Assembly: GCA_012932865.1 (NCBI GenBank)
Contig: SAXG01000011.1
Location: 930,001-994,000, forward strand
Reading direction: 5' to 3'
Source of the DNA: Amylostereum areolatum
Lineage: Eukaryota > Basidiomycota > Agaricomycetes > Russulales > Stereaceae
Length of the DNA: 64,000 nt
A program made the position numbers and the translations under genes. Shown piece after piece: positions 55,957 to 64,000 of this stretch; positions within the stretch are counted from its first letter, which is position 1; each line of letters starts with the position of its first letter. Under the pieces are notes generated by a model, which was not told the DNA's origin, made no database searches, and saw only the letters and a list, made by a program, of their open reading frames with translations.

Positions 55957-56709
55957 ATGTGGTTCAAGATCACCCTGCTTTTGGCTACGGCCTGCGCCGT
56001 CCATGCATCCCTCTCTCCTCCCCAGCCCAAGGCTCCCAAGACGCAACTCGCGGGCCCGCGGACGATGTTCGAGTACGTCGTGCGCTATATCGCCACCCTC
56101 ACCAAGGCACGCGACCTTCTGTCCACGATGCATCTACGTTTTCCTGACCTTTCGTTTCCCCAGGTCCTTACGTGGATCTTCGTTGGTGTCGATATTTACG
56201 TGACTCTCTCTCAATCATTACCCACCCCTACCACCTTCTGTCCACGCCCGTCTCCAAATCCATCTTCCCTCAACGCCGTCAGTCCACTGCTGCTCCTCGG
56301 CACCCTCTCCACCCTCTGCGGCGCCGTCCTCCGCAAGTGGTGCTTTGCGACCCTCGGTCGTCTCTTCACCTTCGAGATTTCCATCATGCCCGCACACCTC
56401 CTCGTCACCTCCGGACCCTACGCCTACGTCCGTCACCCTTCCTACACCGGAATATTCCTCACGCTCGGTGGAGCTACGGCCGTCCTCGGCGCGCGCGGCG
56501 CATGGGTGCGCGAGTGTGGGCTGCTGGAGGGCGAGGGCGTTGTAGCGTGGGTGTGCGCGGTGCTTTGGATCATGAAGTGTGGGTACGCGATGCTCAGCAC
56601 GGCGAGGAGGGGTCCCATCGAGGACGAGCAGCTGAGGAAGCAGTTCGGGAAGGTGTGGGAGGAGTATGCGGGGAGGGTGCGGTATCGGCTCGTGCCTTGG
56701 TTGTGCTGA
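55957..56709 (+). CDS. Isoprenylcysteine carboxyl methyltransferase-like membrane protein
   Basis: Two exons (55957-56106, 56164-56709) give 231 residues. The intron of 57 nt starts with GC and ends CAG, contains CTGAC and a pyrimidine tract, and has no in-frame stop, so unspliced RNA would add 19 residues. The protein has an N-terminal hydrophobic segment, two more membrane segments, and the ICMT signature SGPYAYVRHPSYTGIFL followed by a C-terminal region ending FGKVWEEYAGRVRYRLVPW. ICMT enzymes methylate the C-terminal prenylated cysteine of CaaX proteins, such as Ras and lipopeptide mating pheromones, in the endoplasmic reticulum. Mushrooms often have several ICMT paralogues. Which substrates this one serves is unknown. 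Confidence 0.85.
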   Translation: MWFKITLLLATACAVHASLSPPQPKAPKTQLAGPRTMFEYVVRYIATLTKARDLLSTMHLRFPDLSFPQVLTWIFVGVDIYVTLSQSLPTPTTFCPRPSPNPSSLNAVSPLLLLGTLSTLCGAVLRKWCFATLGRLFTFEISIMPAHLLVTSGPYAYVRHPSYTGIFLTLGGATAVLGARGAWVRECGLLEGEGVVAWVCAVLWIMKCGYAMLSTARRGPIEDEQLRKQFGKVWEEYAGRVRYRLVPWLC

Positions 56710-56885
56710 GGCGAGTGGGTCCGATGGTGTTACTATTTGGGTGTCATGGTTTCTATGGAGGCTGGTTCCGTCGAGTTTGAGGCTTCGGTTGGATGTTTGT
56801 ATCAGGTTCATATTTATGTATTTCTCTGACATGTAGTGGTATACAGGTAACGAATGCACAGGACAGTGAGGAGGCTGAGGACACT

Positions 56886-58166
56886 GTACACCACCAGCAG
56901 TTGCCTCAGCATGACTCTATGCGGGGCCATTCGGATGAGTCTGATGGCGTGACCAAGGGTTCAAACTGGCGTCGTGTTAGCTTCAATCCAATCACCTCGA
57001 TCTCGGCGCCATTCCGATTATCCGTCGCGAGGAAGTCAGCTTCACGCCTAAGTCAGCGTGAGTACAGGCTGGCCGTTCAGTTTCAATCCTACCTGTAAGA
57101 ATGAAGTCCCGACTCGATGTTTTAAGTTCAAATGTATCAATACAGTGCATTTATTCATTGTAACGATGTTTCTTCATCGGCGGACTTGGTTATGTAAGCA
57201 GTGTTGATTTTCACCACCGCGCTGAGTCGTCCTCGTTTCCTCTGACCACGTCCTTCTCCTCTCCATGTCCCTCACCTCCTCAACACCTCTCCTGCAACGG
57301 GCGACTCTGATGCAGCTGATTCGAGATCGGAATGGTGCGTCAGGGCTCACATCAGTGTACGAAGGGTGGGCTCATACCCTCCTCCCTTCCTTCCCCGGCT
57401 CCAGTGTTAATTTTTCATGAACATCATCTGGACCGTGACCATGGTGTGTGTTGTATCATCTTCCCATCCACGCACTTCACCAAACTGTCCAGAAAGATCC
57501 AAATGAATCGAGATACCCAGGTGCTCCTCTCGCGCTGCAACTTTCTGGCATGTCTTTGCTGACGGTCTCATCGCGGTCTTGGTCGTTGCTCGTGGCCTTA
57601 CTCCTCGCTCGTGGTCTTGCTCCTCGCTCATGGTCTTGGTCCTCGCTCGTAGTCCCCTCTTATCTTGGCTCCCTATGCCCTCTGGCTGCTGCTCACTGGG
57701 CTCTCTGGTCTCTGGTCTCTTCTCGCTCTTCTTGGTCTGTCCGCCTTCCACTTCGCTGGGATTTCAGGAGACACTGTCTCTTTCTCTCACGCACGCACAC
57801 ACACCCTCCCCTCTCTCGCATATACACTCCTTCCACCCCATTCTCGTAGATGTCCCGCGACAGCCCTGTAACCGTTACCCCTGTGTATATTCTATAGTTA
57901 TCTGATGAATATTATGATTTTTTTCACTTCCACATTGGGATGATCAGATTGCGATAAGCACAATTTAAGCCAGCATCCTGCCGAGCGATTCCAGATGAGC
58001 TTACTAAGACTATTGGATTGAATCCAAAGAGACTCAGCTTCAGGCTCAACAGAATCTGTTGAGCCCTATATCTGCTTGACATTTTTGGATTCCGTCTATC
58101 GGCACATCAACTTCAATCTCAGGGCCGTGATGTCGGAATGAAGCTGAGGGATTGCCTGGTGGTGTA
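56886..58166 (+). mobile_element. Arm unit with terminal TACACCACCAG repeats (possible non-autonomous DNA transposon)
   Basis: The left end reads TACACCACCAGCAGTTGCC and the right end, in complement, TACACCACCAGGCAATCCC, with CTCAGC following in both. If the TA is taken as a target duplication, the unit has terminal inverted repeats starting CACCACCAG, as in TA-inserting elements. The second arm is the same unit in reverse. The interior has a perfect 23-bp palindrome (58043-58065, GGCTCAACAGA-A-complement). No transposase is present, so mobility is only inferred. Confidence 0.4.
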
Positions 58167-59461
58167 GTCCACCAACGTCTTACACCACCAGGCAATCCCT
58201 CAGCTTCATTCCGACATCACGGCCCTGAGATTGAAGTTGATGTGCCGATAGACGGAATCCAAAAATGTCAAGCAGATATAGGGCTCAACAGATTCTGTTG
58301 AGCCTGAAGCTGAGTCTCTTTGGATTCAATCCAATAGTCTTAGTAAGCTCATCTGGAATCGCTCGGCAGGATGCTGGCTTAAATTGTGCTTATCGCAATC
58401 TGATCATCCCAATGTGGAAGTGAAAAAAATCATAATATTCATCAGATAACTATAGAATATACACAGGGGTAACGGTTACAGGGCTGTCGCGGGACATCTA
58501 CGAGAATGGGGTGGAAGGAGTGTATATGCGAGAGAGGGGAGGGTGTGTGTGCGTGCGTGAGAGAAAGAGACAGTGTCTCCTGAAATCCCAGCGAAGTGGA
58601 AGGCGGACAGACCAAGAAGAGCGAGAAGAGACCAGAGACCAGAGAGCCCAGTGAGCAGCAGCCAGAGGGCATAGGGAGCCAAGATAAGAGGGGACTACGA
58701 GCGAGGACCAAGACCATGAGCGAGGAGCAAGACCACGAGCGAGGAGTAAGGCCACGAGCAACGACCAAGACCGCGATGAGACCGTCAGCAAAGACATGCC
58801 AGAAAGTTGCAGCGCGAGAGGAGCACCTGGGTATCTCGATTCATTTGGATCTTTCTGGACAGTTTGGTGAAGTGCGTGGATGGGAAGATGATACAACACA
58901 CACCATGGTCACGGTCCAGATGATGTTCATGAAAAATTAACACTGGAGCCGGGGAAGGAAGGGAGGAGGGTATGAGCCCACCCTTCGTACACTGATGTGA
59001 GCCCTGACGCACCATTCCGATCTCGAATCAGCTGCATCAGAGTCGCCCGTTGCAGGAGAGGTGTTGAGGAGGTGAGGGACATGGAGAGGAGAAGGACGTG
59101 GTCAGAGGAAACGAGGACGACTCAGCGCGGTGGTGAAAATCAACACTGCTTACATAACCAAGTCCGCCGATGAAGAAACATCGTTACAATGAATAAATGC
59201 ACTGTATTGATACATTTGAACTTAAAACATCGAGTCGGGACTTCATTCTTACAGGTAGGATTGAAACTGAACGGCCAGCCTGTACTCACGCTGACTTAGG
59301 CGTGAAGCTGACTTCCTCGCGACGGATAATCGGAATGGCGCCGAGATCGAGGTGATTGGATTGAAGCTAACACGACGCCAGTTTGAACCCTTGGTCACGC
59401 CATCAGACTCATCCGAATGGCCCCGCATAGAGTCATGCTGAGGCAACTGCTGGTGGTGTAC
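56886..59461. repeat. 2,576-bp near-perfect palindrome (two 1,281-bp arms, 14-nt centre)
   Basis: Left arm 56886-58166 and right arm 58181-59461 are reverse complements around 58173.5; every position pair sums to 116347. All frames of one arm recur in the other with the same translation. The central GTCCACCAACGTCT (58167-58180) is the only unpaired part. The outer ends begin GTACACCACCAG, and the inner ends carry the same TACACCACCAG word. No known transposase is encoded; frames in the arms (up to 133 codons) lack recognisable domains and overlap on both strands. Confidence 0.95.
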
Positions 59462-59938
59462 CACTGCCAGTTGCCCCAGGGACGACGCCTTGGGCTTACG
59501 TACGCTTTGATAAAGTATTTGATAACACGTGAGCGCGCTTCCCCGATAATTCCGAATTCCAGGTTACCGTTCAGTTCTGAGTTCACTGCCACTGTCTGCC
59601 AGGTCAAATTCTTTGATTCTTCACCACAGCGACGCTCTCTTTCTTTCCAGTTTCTGTCCAGCCATTCACCGTTCCGTCTCATCTCTGTGCATCGACCTTT
59701 CGAGGCTCCTCACTCTGGCGTCTCCTCCTCCAAGGAACGGCCCACAAACGGAAACCCACTCGTTATCTCTGTGCACCAATACCATCAACGTCTTATCATG
59801 GCCTGTCCCGATTCCAAGACTGAGAAAATAATACGCGGGCGCTATTTGAAGAGATAAGGACGGGTATTTAATGGAGGGGGGAGAGCTTTTCAGCTTTTCA
59901 GTCCTTCGGTTCTCCCTTCAACCTTGAACTTGAGCGTC
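59462..59938. other. Upstream region of the DUR3-like gene
   Basis: No gene. A GTATTTAATG box at 59864-59873 lies about 66 nt before the ATG at 59939 and probably positions transcription. Confidence 0.5.
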
Positions 59939-62727
59939 ATGTCTGCGACGATATTACCGCAGGGTGCGGGGTACGGGGTCGGTGAGTCGCACTGCTTTGT
60001 TCGATCGAGGGCGATGCTGACGAACGGTTGGCAGTCATCGGTACGTTGGACGTGTGCTGAAGCGAAAGGTGGAGGACTCACGAAGAGAGCGCAGGCATCG
60101 GCTTCTTCTTCAGCGCGTTCATGATCGGTTTGACATGGGTCCAGTCCCGCTACACCGCGTTCTCACCCAAAAACTCGGAGGAATTCAGCAGCGCGTCTCG
60201 TAGCGTCAAGCCGGGCCTCATCGCATCCGGCATCGTCTCTGCGTGGACGTGGGCCGCTACTCTGGTGCGTATATGCGCTTGTTCGTGGGGGACCGAGGCT
60301 GACAGGTCGATGGACGATGTAGTTGCAGTCAAGTGCGGTCGCGTACAAGTTTGGGATATCAGGGCCATGGTGGTACGGTGCAGGGGCGACTGTGCAGGTG
60401 CTCTTATTCGCGCAGGTACGTTGTTTCTCCCTACATTTCGTCCGTCCCAAGCGTATAACCATTCGACAGCTTGCGGCGAAATTGAAACTCAACGCACCCT
60501 ACGCGCATACATGGCTCGAGATCGTCGGTACACGGTGGGGCAAGGCCGGCCATCTCGTCTTTATGTTCTTCGGGTGGGTTCACCTTATCTTTCGTTTTTT
60601 TCTCTGAAAGATTGGGTGGCTGACAAAAGGTGGGCAGCTTGGCGACGAACATCATCGTGTCGTCGATGTTGATTTTGGGAGGATCGGCGACGGTAACGGA
60701 CCTCACGGGCATGAACACCATCGCGGCGTGCTTCCTCATTCCGCTCGGAGTGGCTATCTACGTTATGGTCGGCGGGATGCGCGCGACGCTGCTCTGCGAC
60801 TAGTACGTTCGCCTCTCCCTTCCTCACTCCATACTTCCACTCTAACCCCACCTTCTTCGCACCAGCACCCACACCACCATCCTTTTCGCCATCATCCTCA
60901 CCTTCGCCTTCACTGTCTATGCCACCTCCCCCAAAATCGGCTCCCCAGCTCACATGCACGAGCTCCTCACCGCCGTCGCGCGCGACGCCCCGGTGTCGGG
61001 TAACGCGGGCGGCTCCTACCTCACCATGCGCTCCAAGAACGGCCTCATCTTCGGCGTCATCAACGTCATCGGCAACTTTGCCACCGTCTTCCAGGACCAA
61101 GCGTACTGGCAACGTGCAATCGCGAGCCGGCCCGCGAGCTGCGTGCGCGCGTACTTGATCGGCGGATTGGCGTGGTGAGCCGGCTTTCTCCCTCCCCCTG
61201 CCTTCCACGTCCTCTTTTCTTGCCGACGGCTGACACTGGGCGGCTTAGGTTTGCGATCCCATTCTCGTTCGCGACGACGATGGGGCTCGCCGCGCGCGCG
61301 CTCACGGGCGACCCGGATATGGAGGTCCTCACGCCTGCTCAAGTCTCTGCAGGCCTTCCTGCGCCTGCGGTGGCCGCGGCGCTCCTGGGCAAGGCGGGCG
61401 CGGCGCTCATGCTCGTGCTGCTCTTCCTAGCCGTGACTTCAGCCGCGTCGGCGGAGCTCATCGCGGTGTCCTCGCTCCTGACGTACGACGTCTACAAGGT
61501 GTGTGGTTACTCTCCTACTAGGAGTGGAGGCCCGAGGCTGACATGGTGGCATAGAAATATATCCATCCGACGGCGGGAGAGGAACAGATTTTGAGGGTGT
61601 CGCATGCGATGGTTGCCGTGTTCGCAGTGTGTATGGGCCTTGCGGGGCTCGTGTTCTATTATATCGGCGTGTCGATGGGCTGGCTCTACGTGCGTTTCCA
61701 CCCTGCGCTCTCCTTTGGTCCAGCCAGACTGATCGCTCAATGGGCTGACTTGGACAGACGTTTATGGGTGTCATCCTCGGCTCGGGTGTCGTCCCCATCG
61801 CGCTGTGCATAACTTGGTCGAAGGCGAACAAATGGGGCTGTATTGGCGGGTCCGTCGTCGGGTTCGTAGCGGGCCTCATTGCCTGGCTCGTCACCACGAG
61901 CACGACTAACGGCGGGGTGATCAATGTGACCACCACTGGGGGTATGTGTGTTCGTTTTCGTTTTGAGAGCAACGATATTGATTGCGGTGTAGGCGACTAT
62001 CCCATGCTCGCGGGCAATGTCGCGTCGTTCTGCGTAGGGGCTATCATTGCGACTGCTACCTCCCTCATCGTGCGTCTTTCCCTCCTTTCTTTTCCTTTCG
62101 TCCTACCTCTAATCTCCCTGTACAGTGGCCCGAAAACTTCGACTTTGAATCCACGCGCAACCTTAACCGTCCCACGGTCGCCGCGTCGACCCCGGGAGAC
62201 GCGAGCCCGGATCTGGACAAGAAGAGCGTCGAGGTGGAGGAGAAGGCCGTGACGGGCGAGGAGCAACCTGTTTGGGTGGACGACCCGGATTTGGAGCCCG
62301 AGGGCTTGAAAAAGGCGTTCCGGTTCGCGGCGTGGGCATCTATCATCCTTGTGCGTCCCTCCCCCCTTTTCTCTGGTCTGTCGACATAAGCTGACCATCA
62401 ACCGCCCGGACAGCTTCTCGTGTTCATCATTGTCATCCCCTTCCCCCTCTTCGGCGCGCAGACGATCTACAGCGTCGGCGGCTTGACCGCGTGGGTCGTC
62501 GTCGGGATCCTGTGGTGCTTCTGCTCTGCGTTCGCGGTGGTGCTGTACCCGCTTTGGGAGAGTCGGGAGGCGTTGGGGACGATTGCGAGGGGCATGGTCA
62601 AGGTGCGTTTGCTTCGTTCTTCTTTGGTATGGGGACGAAAACTTAATGTTGTTGGTTGGTGTAGGATGTTTTCGCGCCGGGGAGCGGGAAGTATGTTTCG
62701 CCCCCGGAGAAGGGGGTGCGTGCGTGA
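59939..62727 (+). CDS. DUR3: DUR3-type urea/sodium solute symporter
   Basis: Fourteen exons: 59939-59981, 60035-60040, 60095-60264, 60329-60415, 60470-60573, 60638-60802, 60866-61174, 61249-61498, 61555-61689, 61758-61941, 61993-62069, 62126-62350, 62414-62602 and 62665-62727. The product is 668 residues, the normal size for fungal DUR3 (urea active transporter, solute:sodium symporter family). Many membrane segments are visible. Typical stretches are [60 protein letters not shown] with AYWQRAIAS next, [20 protein letters not shown] and [11 protein letters not shown]. Exon 2 is only 6 nt but is needed to restore GVVIGIG. A hydrophilic loop of about 45 residues precedes the last membrane segments. 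DUR3 imports urea, and in some fungi polyamines, at the plasma membrane, usually under nitrogen control; no regulatory site was identified here. Confidence 0.88.
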
Positions 62728-62980
62728 AGGAGGGAAACTTGTGATCCTGGATAGGTGGAAACTATACTACTCTAGTCGTTCAACTTCTACGTACTTATGG
62801 CTGACATGCTGTATAGCAGAGGGAGATTCTGAGACCTGCAGAAACAAGCGAGTCCATATTTTACGTAAGGCACATGTAAACGCTTACCCTTAAGGCCGAT
62901 TCGACGTTCAAAACTTCCACGTCCTCAACTTGAGCGTCCGTCAACGTTGTCAACTTCCGTCCCACACACTCCCGGAAACC

Positions 62981-63680
62981 ATGGCTACTCCCCCAAGCGC
63001 ATTGCCTCAGTCTCTGGCAACCACCCTCTCTGATCGCAATGAACCGAGTAGGGCCGCACTGGAAAGTACCGAGCATGATGGCTACGACACGATGCTTGCG
63101 GGCGCCCGTCTAGCTGAGCTTCAGTCTAGTGATATTATTCTGCCACCAGACGAGCACCGAAAGGTATGGTCAACTATCGGCCCTGTCCTCTACTGGGTCT
63201 ACTTCTTGTCTACTTCTGCACGTAAGCTGACCGTGTTGTGTCATCAAACCAGGTCATCAGGGAATTGTACAAACCACGATTGCCCATGGACAAGCTACCA
63301 TCCAAATATGTGCCTACGACTACCAATCCGTATCCCATACTACTCCATTTCGGAATACCTACCTCAGGTGAAGCCTTGACGGCATACGCCCTGAAGAAGA
63401 GCATTGCCGTATTTGAGAAAGATGATCCCACCCGAACTTGGAATGCGGCTTCAAAGACTTCGAGCTGATGCTGCAGACCCCGCGTCTCCTCCCGAGGGAT
63501 TGTGACTATCTCGTCGCATTGTACTCGAATCACACGATGCGGAAGCATGCCTTGATCCTATCGGAAGAAAACGAGGTGTTGGATATCATCAGGCGGGAGC
63601 TGGATTTGGACAAAAACATTCCGGCGATGTGGTACTTTCATCACGGGGATGAATGGATGCCTGGAGATCCTGTAGATTGA
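62981..63680 (+). CDS. Unrecognised protein with a frame break near 63430-63455
   Basis: The first exon runs 62981-63163 (MATPPSALPQSLATTLSDRN .. PPDEHRK) and an 89-nt intron (63164-63252) leads to VIRELYKPRLPMDKLPSKYV and FGIPTSGEALTAYALKKSI. This frame stops at 63468. A second frame, open from about 63438 to 63680, reads CGFKDFELMLQTPRLLPRDC and DYLVALYSNHTMRKHALIL and looks like the true continuation. No intron of workable length joins the two, so a one-base frameshift (mutation or sequence error) near 63430-63455 is likely. No membrane segment or known domain is recognised. Confidence 0.5.
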
Positions 63681-64000
63681 ACGCTTCCAAGCCAGCTCCG
63701 TGCACATATCGTCCTGTAACTGTATGTACACCGTGTTTTTTCTACACCTCGAACATTATCTATCACCGGTGAGTCGTCGCGGTAGCTGCCGCGCATATGG
63801 TGGGATGTCCTATGCCGTATTTTCTTCCTATATGAAAAACGCCTCGTGCTCGCTTCGCACGTTCTGTATCTGACTGCACCCATCGCTACCTTTGTAGGTG
63901 TCTTCCTTCCCACATCTCCCCCGTGATCATCGAACATCTGCTGTCTGTTCCTCGACATGGATATATAAAGAGCAAGCTGCAGCAAACTTCAACATGAAAT
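63681..64000. other. No supported gene at the window end
   Basis: Short frames only. A TATATAAAG box at 63960-63968 near the edge may serve a gene beyond the window. Confidence 0.4.

Noticed and set aside
56793..57098. A 101-codon plus-strand frame running from the ICMT 3' region into the palindrome
   Set aside because: It crosses the palindrome edge, has no recognisable domain, and its inner part is repeated in the mirrored arm in a non-coding-like way.
57407..57751. Minus-strand 114-codon Glu/Arg-rich frame in the palindrome arm, and its mirror at 58596-58940
   Set aside because: The opposite strand is open over the same bases, composition is low-complexity and there is no start context or homology; probably chance frames in a TC/AG-rich stretch.

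Overview
This window is nuclear DNA of a filamentous basidiomycete, most likely an Agaricomycete. Genes are split by very short introns (about 47-90 nt, often with GTGCGT or GTACGT donors). Expanded families are typical of mushrooms (FunK1-type kinases, Plavaka transposase, Ty3/Gypsy chromoviruses). There are no operons, ribosome binding sites or bacterial signals. The species cannot be named from the sequence alone.

Layout. 1-3070: a Plavaka (CACTA-like) transposase, cut by the window edge and broken by one in-frame TAG. 3739-4596: an unrecognised gene. 4600-7700: gene-poor, with a cluster of short palindromic motifs in a possible solo LTR and a 0.2 kb inverted repeat. 7733-23019: an accessory block of short-chain dehydrogenases (SDR), small coiled-coil proteins, an OXR1/TLDc gene and an O-fucosyltransferase-like gene. 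A segment of about 3.1-3.3 kb (SDR + coiled-coil gene + 3' end of OXR1) occurs twice in opposite orientation (9683-12766 and 17746-21001). 25313-45483: nested and rearranged LTR retrotransposons. Two belong to one chromovirus family (A, plus strand, gutted; B, minus strand, nearly complete), with a solo LTR between them. A second, degenerate family (C) sits inside A. 45582-53432: three FunK1-family genes, two short paralogues with an altered catalytic loop and one full-length, separated by an O-methyltransferase/acyl-CoA-ligase chimera. 55957-56709: isoprenylcysteine methyltransferase-like gene. 56886-59461: a 2.58 kb near-perfect palindrome with a 14-nt centre. 59939-62727: a DUR3-type urea/sodium symporter in 14 exons. 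62981-63680: an unrecognised gene with a frame break.

How the parts relate. The intact cellular genes (OXR1, fucosyltransferase-like, ICMT-like, DUR3) are housekeeping-like and functionally unrelated to one another. SDR1 and SDR2 are divergently arranged paralogues with the same nine-exon structure and a C-terminal hydrophobic anchor. The most informative features are structural: the inverted duplication, the palindrome, the exchanged target-site duplications of the retroelements, self-primer signatures in both LTR families, a -1 frameshift heptamer at the gag stop, and three tandem VIDLT (SUMO-interacting-like) motifs in the retroelement's N-terminal Gag region.

Limits. Exon boundaries were placed by eye from splice signals, frame and family conservation. 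No alignment, profile search or expression data were available.
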